In this document: one piece after another, positions 41,854 through 52,435 of the stretch
Layout: each line of letters opens with the position of its first letter
Position numbering within the stretch: the first letter of the stretch is position 1
NCBI GenBank assembly: GCA_033807775.1
Contig: CM066321.1
Coordinates: 255,676,422 to 255,740,421, forward strand
DNA length: 64,000 nucleotides
Source of the DNA: Saussurea involucrata
Taxonomy: Eukaryota > Streptophyta > Magnoliopsida > Asterales > Asteraceae
Direction of reading: 5' to 3'
Notes under the pieces: model-generated
The model's database searches: none
Told to the model about the DNA's origin: nothing
Seen by the model: the letters and a program-made list of their open reading frames with translations, nothing else
Program-made: the position numbers and the translations under genes

Positions 41854-42822
41854 TGTTGATCCAAACCCTCAATGATTTGATAATGACCATCTCTTATATA
41901 CTTAGTGAAAATTGTAAGTAAACAATATGTATCAGAGTTTCACTATCGCTGATAAGTACTAAGATCTTCCAGTACCGCTGATAGGAACTCTCGCTCTTTA
42001 GATTAAACATTCAGCGAAACTGTTCACCATTAATGCTTTGAGTCTGTTCAGTCATTATGATGATCGCTGATAAGTTAGTTGTTTACTTATGATCCCTGAA
42101 GACAAGTTTCACGTCAACAAAGGTTCTACGCTGAAGTCGAAGATCAAGCTCAAGAATCAGCGACAAGTCTCCTAATGAACTGATGCGGATCAGCGAAGAC
42201 TCGGATTTGTCCACTCAACGTGAAGTATCAAGTACAAGACTTCAGCTATCGCTGAACTTTATCATTCGCTGAATAGAAAATGATAATGCTCTGAATCAAC
42301 GAAAGCTGATCATGAAGTCCTCCGTACAAAGTACTTTTGTCTTAACCACCCTTGCACGACTCCGTACGAAATGTCAGAAAAGAACCTCCGACTATCTGAA
42401 ATCGTACAACCACTCTGATACTACACTGTTCATCCATGCAGCTACTAAGGTTGTCAACAAAGGTCAATGACAAGCAACCAACCAGCTGATGACACGTGTA
42501 AAGTGTATATTGACTTGCATTAAATGCATGCAGTATATAAAGGGATGAACCCACTTCATTTGAAGTAACTTGCTAACTCTGGACAAGTTCAATCTCTTAT
42601 CTCAAGATAGGTTATTATTAGTAATTTCCTTATCTCTCTTAGTGCAAGAAACCTTAGTGTTCCAACTTGTTTAGATTTAGGTTTATCCTTAATCTTGTTT
42701 CCGCAACAAGCTGTAAATTGTTAATGATTTATCAATAAACAATTTAGAAAAGTAAAATCTGTGTGTTTGTATTCAACCCCCCCCCCCCTTCTACAAACTT
42801 GTATAGGCCTTCGGGACCAACA
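41854..42822 (+). repeat. B 5' LTR
   Basis: TGTTGATCC...GGGACCAACA. CGCTGA/TCAGCG words are dense at 41940-42270. It ends with TTGTTTCCGCAACAAG, then ATTCAA, twelve C and CTTCTACAAACTTG. Confidence 0.93.
42493..42542 (+). promoter_or_regulatory. B LTR promoter: G-box, palindrome, TATA
   Basis: CACGTG (42493), GCATTAAATGC (about 42518) and TATATAAAG (42534) lie in the order seen in A; the 3' LTR repeats it near 53347-53396. They probably drive the genomic RNA. Confidence 0.65.
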
Positions 42823-42824
42823 AG

Positions 42825-42836
42825 TGGTATCAGAGC
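42825..42836 (+). other. B primer binding site (tRNA-iMet)
   Basis: TGGTATCAGAGC lies two bases after the 5' LTR. Confidence 0.92.
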
Positions 42837-42902
42837 GGATTTGTTTAATCTCATAAACAAGATCTAATCTAAGATATTTCTCTTCCTTGCTATTATCTGA
42901 AA

Positions 42903-45320
42903 ATGGCCACCAACACAAACACAAATTATATAGAAAATGGTTCTCTTGCTAAACCCCCTAGATTTTCCAAAGATAACTTCAACTTATGGAAAAATAGGAT
43001 GACACTCTTCTTAGAAGGTGTAGACCCTACTATGCCTTACTATCTAGAGAATGGTCCATTCATCCCTGTAAGAATAGATGCTGCAGTTCCAGCCGCTGAG
43101 AATAGACCTGCTATTCCAGAAAGGCTGGTCCCTAAGGAAATCTTTCAGTGGACCGACGAAGATAAGAAGAAAGTGGCTATAGATACAAAAGCCAGATCCA
43201 TACTATCCATGGCTCTTCCTGACGAAGTCTACCATTCCGTCATGAATCTGAAAACATCAAAAGCCATGTGGGACACAATATGTGTTCAGTATGAAGGAAC
43301 GTCTGAAGTCCAGGACACAAGAAAGATCAACCTGGCAAGACAATACGAAAGCTTCATTTCTGGTAAGAATGAATCTCTCTCTGAAGTTCACCAACGTTTC
43401 AATTGTTTAATTATAGATCTGAAAACTGTTGGTAAGGAATATTCTAACTTTGAAGTACTGACAAAGTTTCTAGAATGTTTACCTGAAAGCTGGGACAATT
43501 ATGCTATGTGTCTCAAGCTATCAAAGGATCTAAAATCAATGACCCTTTCAACCTTATATGGCACGTTGCTGAATCATGAGCAATCGAGCCATCTTAAGAA
43601 GAATCTTGTAAAAGATTCCAAAAGCACCCCTGTTGCTTTAATCTCAGAGGAACCTTCTACTCAGCGACCCTCGGTCACTATCACTGAGTTAGAAAATAAC
43701 TCTGAAAGGTCATCAAATTCTGATTCTTCAGATGATGATGAATCTTTGGCTCTCCTAACTAAAAAGTTCAGGAGATTTGCCAAAAAGAAAATGTTTAGAA
43801 AGAACAAACCTCTTTCCATAACTGACAAGCCTAGATCATCAACTTTTGTTGATAAGGCTACTGCTACTTGTTTTAACTGCGAAAAGACAGGACATTTCGC
43901 TAACGAGTGCAGGTCTAAGAAAGTTTCTAGACCCTCAGCTTTTACAAAGAAATCCTCTGTTCCAAGGAATAAAGATGACAAATATTCAAAGCTGAAAGAA
44001 AAATATGCTATGCTGAAAAGCTTTAAGAAGAAGAATAAAGGCCTGATGGCTGACTATGATTGGGCTGCTTCTGATGAAGAAGCATCATCATCTGACTCTA
44101 AAGATGATGAAGCAAATCTATGTCTCATGGCCAAGATTGAAGAAGAGGAAGAAAGTTCAGACATTCCCTCCACTTCAACCTCTGCTATTCAGGTATCACC
44201 TTCCTTCTTTACCAATATTGCAAATATTGATGAAGCTGATAGTCTCCGTAAGATCGATCTCTTGACTAGAAGTTTATATGAAGCCATGAACGGCAAAACT
44301 GTGGTTGAAAACCAAAACCTTGATCTCGCTGAAAAGCTTAAAAACTGCCACCTTCAAATAGAAAAGCTTTCTAAAATTGAAGAATACTTTAAAGATCAAG
44401 TATATTTAAATCAGCTAGTTAAAATCGAACGAGCAGAAGCTATTGCTGCATTAAAAGCTGAAAAAGCTACTGTTGAAGGATGGTGTAATTCTTCAACAAA
44501 GATCACTGAGATAATAAAGTCTCAGATTCCCCTAAGTGATAAACGTGGTCTGGGTTACAAATATGATACTCCAAAACCAACCACTGAGCGTTCAATGCTT
44601 AAATTTAGAACGTTCGTATCCTCAGTCGCTGATACTTCATCTTCTCAGTGCTCCTCGTCCAATACACCAATCCTTGAGGAATCTCCTACCTCCTCAAAAG
44701 GCAAGGAGAAAATGGTTTATTCAAAACCTACCTCTGTCTCTAAAGACAAAGGTAAAGGAATTGTTATTTACCAGAATCCTCAGAAGGGTACCTTAGTACC
44801 AAAGCTGAATGCTTCTAAAGCTTCAGTGACTCATCCCTCTGGATCAAGGAAGCAGATCTCTGGATCTATTCAGCGATCTACTCCTAAACTCAGAGTGGAT
44901 GTCCTTGGTAAGAAATCTGAAGAACTAAATGTTCGTCCCATTTCTAAAACCAATAGTTTACTTGGTGCTGGCATTTCTAATTCAAAATCAAAAGCTCAGC
45001 ATTCAAATGGTCCTAGAACTACTTTTAGTTATAGGAAATGTTATCACTGTGGACTTACCGATCATATTGCTAGTAAGTGCCCCACAGCCACCAAAGCTGA
45101 AAAGATAACTAAGGTGAAGATTGCCCCCAAGGCAAAGAAGACCAACCCTGGTGCAAATCAGGTCAAGGTGAATCCTACCACCGAGGTTAAGAAATTAACC
45201 AAAGTGAAGAAAAACAAAGCTGAATCTTCAAATGCTGCGAAGACTGCTGAATCTTCCATTCCAACTACTTCCACTGACAAACGTGTATACATGGTTAAGT
45301 GGGTACCCAAGAAAAACTAA
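42903..45320 (+). CDS. gag: B gag, intact (805 residues)
   Basis: Capsid/nucleocapsid precursor that would form virus-like particles in the cytoplasm. The start ATG lies 66 bp after the primer site. Residues 15-40 hold KPPRFSKDNFNLWKNRM, and 95-240 the UBN2-like capsid domain (DEVYHSVMNLKTSKAMW). A first CCHC knuckle is near residue 323 (CFNCEKTGHFANEC). An acidic region and a coiled coil (about 450-540) follow, then a Ser/Lys-rich part, and a second knuckle near residue 713 (CYHCGLTDHIASKC). It ends KWVPKKN. The long gag with a distal second knuckle fits Sireviruses. It has no lesion, in contrast with pol downstream. Confidence 0.9.
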   Translation: MATNTNTNYIENGSLAKPPRFSKDNFNLWKNRMTLFLEGVDPTMPYYLENGPFIPVRIDAAVPAAENRPAIPERLVPKEIFQWTDEDKKKVAIDTKARSILSMALPDEVYHSVMNLKTSKAMWDTICVQYEGTSEVQDTRKINLARQYESFISGKNESLSEVHQRFNCLIIDLKTVGKEYSNFEVLTKFLECLPESWDNYAMCLKLSKDLKSMTLSTLYGTLLNHEQSSHLKKNLVKDSKSTPVALISEEPSTQRPSVTITELENNSERSSNSDSSDDDESLALLTKKFRRFAKKKMFRKNKPLSITDKPRSSTFVDKATATCFNCEKTGHFANECRSKKVSRPSAFTKKSSVPRNKDDKYSKLKEKYAMLKSFKKKNKGLMADYDWAASDEEASSSDSKDDEANLCLMAKIEEEEESSDIPSTSTSAIQVSPSFFTNIANIDEADSLRKIDLLTRSLYEAMNGKTVVENQNLDLAEKLKNCHLQIEKLSKIEEYFKDQVYLNQLVKIERAEAIAALKAEKATVEGWCNSSTKITEIIKSQIPLSDKRGLGYKYDTPKPTTERSMLKFRTFVSSVADTSSSQCSSSNTPILEESPTSSKGKEKMVYSKPTSVSKDKGKGIVIYQNPQKGTLVPKLNASKASVTHPSGSRKQISGSIQRSTPKLRVDVLGKKSEELNVRPISKTNSLLGAGISNSKSKAQHSNGPRTTFSYRKCYHCGLTDHIASKCPTATKAEKITKVKIAPKAKKTNPGANQVKVNPTTEVKKLTKVKKNKAESSNAAKTAESSIPTTSTDKRVYMVKWVPKKN

Positions 45321-46232
45321 TCTTCCTTTCTATTGTAGGTTAAGAAGGGTATCTGGTATCTCGATAGCGGATGCTCTAGACACATGACTGGAAAGAAAAG
45401 CCTGCTCGCTGAATAGAAGGAAGAGAAGGGTCCCTCTGTGACTTTCGGTGGAAATGGAAAAGGACATACCCGAGGGTATGGAGTACTTTCAAATGGTACA
45501 ACCTCCTTCAGAAGAGTCGCATATGTTGAAGGGCTGAAGCATAATCTTCTAAGCACCAGTCAGCTTTGCGACATGGATAACAAAGTAATCTTTATAAGGA
45601 ATCCTGCTTTGTCGCTGACAAAAAGGAGAAGATAGCTCTCAGCGGTTATCGTTTGGAAAATGTTTATGTAATAAACATGGACTCAACAACCACTGAGAAC
45701 TCCTGTTTCTTCTCAAAAGCCTCATCTGATGTCAACTGGCTATGGCATAAGAGGCTATCTCATCAAAATTTCAAGACACTGAACACTCTTTCGTCAAAAG
45801 AGTTAGTCACTGGTCTACCTCAGCATTCATACGCCAAAGAGTCTTTATGTTCAACGTGTGAAAAAGGGAAGCAAACCAAAGCAAGCTTTAAGTCAAAGCA
45901 AGTTTCTTCAGTGTCATCTCCTCGACAACTACTCCATATGGATTTGTTTGGCCCTATTAACAAAAAATCCATCGCTGGAAAGAAATATACGCTGGTCATA
46001 GTTGATGAATTCTCTCGCTTTACTTGGGAAATGTTTCTCCGTTCTAAGAGTGACACCCCTGAAGAACTCATCACCTTTGTTCGGAAGATGGAAACCCTGA
46101 ACAATCTGACCGTTCGCTCAATAAGGAGTGATCATGGGACTGAATTCAAAAACAGTTCTCTTGATTCCTTCCTTGAGAGTAAGAGTATTTCTCACAACTT
46201 CTCTTCAGTGAGAACACCGCAACAAAATGGAA
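45321..46232 (+). pseudogene. B pol, first part: gag-pre-integrase and integrase (truncated)
   Basis: Two in-frame stops (45318 and 45333) separate gag from pol, which stays in the gag frame: WYLDSGCSRHMTG (protease-like DSG) at 45353, and the gag-pre-integrase block with NLLSTSQLCD. A TAG at 45412 and a frameshift near 45600 break it. From 45653 integrase follows with the HHCC finger (HKRLSHQNF, CSTCEKGKQ) and the first two catalytic Asp (LLHMDLFGP, IRSDHGTEF). It ends at PQQNG. The third catalytic residue, just after this motif in the family, is gone because the sequence jumps straight into RT. Confidence 0.85.
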
Positions 46233-47407
46233 AGTTGAATGAAGAAGTGTATGTGGAACAACCTCCAGGATTCTCAGATTCTAAGTGTCCAGATTATGTT
46301 TATAAACTGGATAAGGCACTTTATGGCTTGAAGCAAGCTCCACGTGCATGGTATGACACTCTTTCTACTTATCTCCATATTGAAAAATTTGAGCGAGGTA
46401 AGATTGACAAAACTCTATTTTTTAGAAAAGTGAAAGGTCATATCATTCTAGTTCAAATATATGTTGATGACGTTATATTTGGTTCTACTAACCCTGAGCT
46501 TTGTACTCGTTTCGCTGATATAATGAAAGATGAGTATAAAATGAGCATGATGGGTGAACTAACATATTTCCTTGGTCTTCAGATTAAGCAAACTGAAAAA
46601 GGAACTTTTATTAATCAGGGAAAGTAAGTTAAAGATATGCTGAAGAAATTCGACTTAACTGAAAGTTCAGCTATGAAAACCCCTATGGCACCACCGCTGA
46701 CACTTGATAAGGACACTAAGGGTGTTCCTGTCAATGTCACACTGTACCGTGGGATGATCGGCTCACTATTGTATCTTACAGCTAGCCGACCCGATATTAT
46801 GTTTGCAACATGCTTGTGTGCACGATATCAAGCTGAACCTAAGATATCTCATATGAAAGCTGTAAAGCGAATTTTTCGATATCTTAAGGGTACAACGAAT
46901 CTAGGTCTTTGGTATCCCAAAGATTCAGGATTCGATCTAGCCGCCTATTCAGATAGTGATTTTGCAGGTTGCAAATTGGATAGGAAAAGCACCACAGGAG
47001 GATGTCAGCTCCTGGGTGGAAAGCTGGTAAGTTGGACAAGTAAAAAGCAAAACTCAGTGTCCACTTCCACAGCTGAAGCTGAATATGTAGCTGCTGGAAG
47101 CTGTTGCTCTCAAGTCTTGTGGATGAGAAATCAGCTACTAGACTATGACCTTCAGCTCTCCAAAATTCCAATCTATTGCGACAGCACAAGTGCCATCGCT
47201 ATAGCAAACAATCCAGTACTACATTCAAAGACCAAACATATAGAAATCAGATATCATTTTATCAGAGATCATGTGATGAATGGTTATATAGAACTTCATT
47301 TTATCCCAACTGATTATCAGTTAGCTGATTTATTTACCAAACCTCTTGATGAGACAAGATTCAACTTTCTCATCAGCGAGCTTGGAATGCTGAACTTTGA
47401 AGGATAA
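46233..47407 (+). pseudogene. B pol, second part: RT (truncated) and RNase H
   Basis: It starts abruptly at LNEEVYVEQPPGF, which in the family follows AFLNG, so the RT fingers and the first catalytic Asp are deleted. It retains ALYGLKQAPRAWY, the catalytic YVDD (QIYVDDVIFGS) and YFLGLQI. A TAA at 46628 interrupts, then the same frame continues with GSLLYLTASRPDIMFA and RNase H (YSDSDFAGC, STSTAEAEYVAA, the Asp of CDSTSAI). It ends LDETRFNFLISELGMLNFEG. RNase H itself is complete; RT is not. Confidence 0.88.
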
Positions 47408-48398
47408 AATCTTCAGCGGTTCACATTAATCAGCGATAGGATAAAATCAACTTGTATAACCCATTCTATCATCTTCTCTCTGAATAAACTTGATTCACTG
47501 ATATCAAGGTATGTTTTCTCTCTCTGACAAACGCATGAAAATGCAAGATTTCAAAACAGAATGCATCGCTGAATATCTCTTCCTTAACAGCGATATTTTG
47601 AAAATTCTTAAAACCTTCACTGATATTTCCATTCAGTGCTTCATGTTTTCAAAAGTATCCCTGAGTTTTTCAAAACCTCAGAGACAACCAAGAATATGAA
47701 AGGACAGTTGTGACGTCATTACAACGGATAAGTCCTGGCACGTTCTTCTTTCTGACACACGTTTGCACGTTTCGTTTTCTCGCCAATCAAATGCAAACAC
47801 ATGTCCGTGTCATGATGAAAATCTTTTCCCGCTCGAGATTTTCTCTTTCTAAAATCTTTATATAAACAAATTCTTTGTTTATATTTTTCTTTTACGCGAA
47901 CTTCATCTTCCTCCGCAAGAAAGAATTCACTGTTGCATTTGTGCTTTCAAAAACTTCAAGAACTGTTCATCATCTTCTTCATCAAACATCAAGGTTAATA
48001 TGTTCCTATTATTTACCGAATGCAAATAACTTGTTTCTGATCTACTCTTTGTTTAACAAGATAAAACAAAATAACTTCTTAAAAATGAAATCATTTTCTT
48101 TCATGGGTTTATGAACACAACCATTTCATGGTTGTTCTTCAAGTTTGAATGCAAAAATCTTAAACTTGTTCTTCACACATTCGTTTTTCCAGAATCCCTA
48201 TCTTCAAAGAGAACTGGATAACAAGAATAAATGGGTTTTATATTTCGTTTCTTAAAATCAAGAAAAACCCTAATCTTCATTAAGACATTTGTGTCTGAAT
48301 GAAATGGATAAAATTTGAACCATCTTAATGGAAATTCTTTCCACATTAAGATTATGCTTATTTGTTAACATCTTTGGTTGAACTGATAATACAGAGAA
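47408..48398 (+). promoter_or_regulatory. Internal promoter and 5'-UTR intron before B's extra gene
   Basis: About 1 kb without coding potential. CCAAT at 47783 is followed 71 bp later by a strong plant TATA box, TATATAAA at 47859. Downstream, TTCATCTTCCTCCGC and CATCATCTTCTTCATC resemble a plant 5' UTR. ATCAAG|GTTAATATG at 47994 is a good donor, and the tract to AATACAG|AGAA at 48394 is T-rich, giving a leader intron of about 401 bp ending four bases before the ATG. The acceptor is conserved in A (216). These are inferences from sequence only. Confidence 0.5.
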
Positions 48399-51051
48399 AT
48401 GGCATCGTCTGACATTCCTGCTACCGCTGAGAACATCTCCGCTGATTCTGAGGAAGTGGACATCCTCAAGGCTCCTCATGTCAAGTTTGCCCTTGACAAA
48501 CTGGATTGGACTAAGGTGAACAACCTCTATGCGCTTCTCGAGTTTCCTCCTCGAAAGCAAGTCACACATCTAGATGATGCTGTGAAATTCCTAAAGAATT
48601 GCTGCATCTCCACAACCCTGACCATAACAACTCCTGCCCATCAGCTTTTGCTCTCACAATTCTGGTACTCAGCCAGACACTCTCAACTACCTTCAGCCAA
48701 AGACCCCTCCAAAACAATCGATTGCATCCTCTGCGATATCGAATATGGCACCATGAAGATCACCCCTGCCATTATTCGCAAAGCTCTCAGCCTTCCAATA
48801 GCTACCAAGGAAAAACCTTTCGTTCCCCTCCCTGACCCCAAGAAAAACTCAGAAAGGGAAGCCATCATTGCATTTTTTGATGCAATGGGCTATGTATGGG
48901 AAATCGGCAGAGACATGAAGGCCGAGAAGAAGCTGACTATTATCAAGAAATCGAAAATGCCCAGCGAGATGAATTTCATCTTCGCTCATCTAATCAGTTG
49001 CATGACTGCAAAGAGCGGCTCCTCTGACCAAGACGCTAAACCTCAGCAAGCAATGGGATATGCACTGCTGAAAGGTCTCAACATAGACTGGGCATCGATT
49101 ATCTATGATGACCTAGTTCTAAGAGTGGACACCGTCGCTGACAGACCTCCATGGGTTCCCTACCCCCGATTCATCAGCGCCATCTTCCAATATAGGCCTG
49201 AAGGAGAGCTACCCAACTGATGGTGACCTGAAACTCTCTCAGGTCGGCCCAAAGATACTCGAATTCAAACCGATGGTGAATGAGGTACGTCTTTCTACAC
49301 TCTTGACTCTTCTTAACCCTACTCCTTCTTCTACTTCTGCAGCTCCTTCAGCGGACAAACCCACCGCTGATACCCCAGCTGCTACCTCTATTCCTCTTAA
49401 AAGGAAACATTCATCTACCCCACTTGGTTCTAAAAGGATCAAGAAAACAAAGGAGCAACCCCAACAATTTTATGTTGAAGACTCCTCAGTTCTTTCTGCA
49501 GAGTTGAAGGAACGTTCAGTGGTACGCTCTGCCACACCTGAACAACCCATCCATTCCATCCCAACTTCAGCGTCTCTAAACGCTGAGGTTACAAACTTGG
49601 AACCTACCCAACCTCCTTCAGTCTCTCAAAAGACTGATGAAGTGATTTTCAGCTAATCCAACGCTGAACTCAGCACCCAACCTCCATTCTTATCCTTCGC
49701 TCCTCCCTCCACTCATTTGGAATCTACTCCAATTATCACTGAAGCACCTATCATTCCTCCGGCAGTTAGAGAAAATACTCTTCAAGGAGTGATGGGCACA
49801 GGACCTGCAGAGATGACCATACGTCACCGCACCATAGCTGACGATATGGAACTTTACTCAGGCACCCGTGATTTTGATGAATTCACCAATCCTCCTGCAT
49901 GTAAACAACAACCCATAAACACTGTCACTAAACCCCAAACTTCTGAGCTTTCCTCTGTTCACAAGTTCTTATATGTTACAGGTCCTAATTTGGGAGACAT
50001 CAACGCCTCTCTGAAGTCCGTGGAGACAAAGCTGACAGGTCTCACCACTACTCTTTCAAATAACTCTACAGCTGTAACAAACGCTGGAGAGAATCTTACA
50101 AAGCTGATAACGGTGGTGGAGAAGATGGCCTCCACAGATGACTTGAAGCAGGTTGATACAACTCTCAGCGACTTCGCCAAGGTGCTCGCTGACATCTACA
50201 CAGACTACACCTCTCTCAAAAACCCAGTTTCGTCCATGTCCAGCGAGGTCACAACGCTGAAGACATCGGTTGGACAACTAGAGGGAGATATGTCTACTGT
50301 GAAGACTGACTTAGGCTCTGTAAAGACCGATGTTGGTTCGATGAAAACGATGATCGAGCAGCTGCTACACAAAGCGAATACTCCTGCTCCTGCCCCTGTC
50401 CCTGCATCTGACAACTTCACAGCGGCGGATCGCACTGAGCTGAAGAAGATAAATCCTGCTATTTTTGGCCTTGAAGACAAAATAGCAAAGATTGAAGTTT
50501 GTATAGGTATCTTTGGCCAAGAAGACAGAGAACCTACCAAAGCCGTTGAGTCTACCCATTCCTCCCCCATTCTTCATGAAAAAGAGGGGGAGAAGAGCGC
50601 TGAAGATCTCTCCAAGAGCGCTGAAGACCTTTCCCATGATGAATCTATCAGGGGAGAGAAGACGAATGCTGAAGAAACCAACGCTGGACCTCAGGGAGAT
50701 GAAAACCCTGAGGAAATCGAGAAGCTCGCCTCTGTATCTAAGGGGGAGCAACTCGAAGAAGAAGCTGATAAAACCGAATCCGAAGCAGAAGATGATGAAG
50801 CCGTCGACATCCCTGATGATGAACCATCTTCTTCTCCAAAGAATGATGATGATGATGACGAAGATGAAGATGACTTCTTTATCGTCAAACCTGCTCCGAG
50901 GATCAAAGCTCTCAAGGGAATCTCGATAGATGAACCTTCAGGGGAGCGGACCAAGACAAAGCCCTCAGCCTCTGGAGCTGAGAAAGGCAAAGGCAAAAGC
51001 GTCGCTGAAGATGATAATCTGACGATCTTGCTTAAAAAGCCATTTTGTCAG
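48399..51051 (+). pseudogene. B extra (env-position) gene, main exon
   Basis: 884 codons up to the intron. Residues 1-275 are the conserved N-terminal domain (HLDDAVKFL, LLSQFWYSARH, KMPSEMNFIFAHL, YPRFISAIF). A Ser/Thr/Pro linker follows, then a coiled coil (about 530-680, LGDINASLKSVETKL), then an acidic stretch with Glu-Gly-Glu repeats and a poly-Asp run. Two lesions: an extra base near 49195 shifts the frame (first ORF stops at 49218), and TAA at 49654. A is open at both places, so the family gene is a single frame here. No signal peptide or membrane segment, so a classical envelope role is not supported. Length with the second exon is close to 1,300 residues. Confidence 0.78.
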
Positions 51052-51190
51052 GTACACTAAACATCTCTCACTCCATCCCTCCTCTATCATACACTATCAG
51101 TTCTTCTACCCAAGCCTATACACGTGAACCAATTCTCTCTATCTGATTCTACCCAAGTTCTTACTTGTAAGATCGCTATGTTTCAGCTAG
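51052..51190 (+). other. Intron in B's extra gene (139 bp)
   Basis: Donor TTGTCAG|GTACAC, acceptor TATGTTTCAGCTAG|TCC. Phase 0. The upstream frame would stop after three codons inside it, while the downstream exon is in another frame. It sits at the same place as in A with conserved borders but diverged middle. Confidence 0.75.
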
Positions 51191-52435
51191 TCCTCTCCCC
51201 TGTTTGAGGATATCGCTAAAGGTTCCACAACTGCGACTTCACCAATAATACCAGCTGCTGCTGAAGAAATAATCCCAGTCTTAGATTTGATCTCTGAGAC
51301 TGATGAACCAGAAGAACAGCTACTCTCGCACAATCGCAGACCTTCCTTAGCCCCTCAAAAGCTAAGTGAAGAGGATCAGAAAAGAAGAGAGGAAATAATA
51401 AAGAGATTCGAGGATCAACGAATCATTCTGAAGCGTGATCAACTTCCTTTTGTTCCTTCAAAGTTCAAAATTTCCAAAGCTGAATACAAGGAACACCTCA
51501 GAGCTGAACGCCTACTCGCTGAAAGAAAGGAAGCTGAAGAAAAAGACAGAGAATACGCCATCAAGCTTACTCAAGAATCTGTCAAAGAACCCAAGCTGAA
51601 ACGTGTTCCCATTCAAGTCCAACGTAAGATCTGGGAAGAAGCCCAGAAGATCGTGGAGAAGAAAACTGAAGTTTCTCAGACCACCCTAAACTGGTGTAAA
51701 GAGAAAATACACTTCAGATATCGTCTAGCGAAGATCAACAAGGTATTCATCTCTGGAAGAACCTCTATCGGAGTACCTATTGTTGACATCAAACTTTTCA
51801 TAGAAGATGGCCAATATGAAGCTTTTCGCGCTGACAGTGTAAAAAGGTATGGTCTCTCTGAATGGCTGGAGATGAGGTTAGCTATCCAAACGTCAAAATC
51901 TAAGTACAAGGATCATTTCGAAAAGCTGATAAACAGACAGATCGATTTGATATCTTCTTGTGTGGACATTCCTCCTCCTCCTGATCTTAAGCTGAAAAGA
52001 AGGGCCTCCTCAAAGAAGAAACGTCAAGATTCAGACTCAGGTCTTGTCATACGAAATGAAACTGGTATCGGTTTCTCTCGCACTGAAGTGCTTGGTCCTG
52101 ACCCTGATCTATCTGCCCTTGACATATCTCTGCCACCCTGTGAACTTTTCGTCCCTGGTAAAGTCGTCAGTGATCCATATGGAATATTCTTTCTTGACTA
52201 CGATGGACAAAACTGTTTTCAACGGATCGCTGAGCTTCCAATCACTCCAATCGAACAGCTCAGAGATCTCATCTGGTGGTGTGACTTCAAACAAGACATT
52301 CAGGCACGACACCTAAAACCCTTGATCTTTAAAGAAGTGCTGAATAAAATAAAACAAGGAGTAACGGTTCCTGACTGGATGATCCCCACTGAAAATACCC
52401 TTGATGAACTTCTCATTAAGGAAGAACCTTTGTAA
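51191..52435 (+). CDS. B extra gene, C-terminal exon (415 codons)
   Basis: Open for its whole length, starting SSPLFEDIA. It has charged helices (EEDQKRREEIIKRFEDQR; HLRAERLLAERKEAEEKD), a VQRKIWEEAQKIV block, SSCVDIPPPPDL, a basic patch (RRASSKKKR, a possible nuclear localisation signal), RNETGIGFSRTEVLG, PYGIFFLDYDG, ITPIEQLRDLIWWC and the ending LDELLIKEEPL. Identity with A is high across all blocks, with the lowest in the Lys-rich linker. Function unknown. The ATG at 51287 is not needed if the exon is spliced to 51051. Confidence 0.78.
   Translation, partial: SSPLFEDIAKGSTTATSPIIPAAAEEIIPVLDLISETDEPEEQLLSHNRRPSLAPQKLSEEDQKRREEIIKRFEDQRIILKRDQLPFVPSKFKISKAEYKEHLRAERLLAERKEAEEKDREYAIKLTQESVKEPKLKRVPIQVQRKIWEEAQKIVEKKTEVSQTTLNWCKEKIHFRYRLAKINKVFISGRTSIGVPIVDIKLFIEDGQYEAFRADSVKRYGLSEWLEMRLAIQTSKSKYKDHFEKLINRQIDLISSCVDIPPPPDLKLKRRASSKKKRQDSDSGLVIRNETGIGFSRTEVLGPDPDLSALDISLPPCELFVPGKVVSDPYGIFFLDYDGQNCFQRIAELPITPIEQLRDLIWWCDFKQDIQARHLKPLIFKEVLNKIKQGVTVPDWMIPTENTLDELLIKEEPL

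Noticed and set aside
45306..45336. Short intron between gag and pol of B (donor in GGTACCC, acceptor TATTGTAG)
   Set aside because: It would be only about 35 bp, below the plant minimum, and is not needed to keep the frame.
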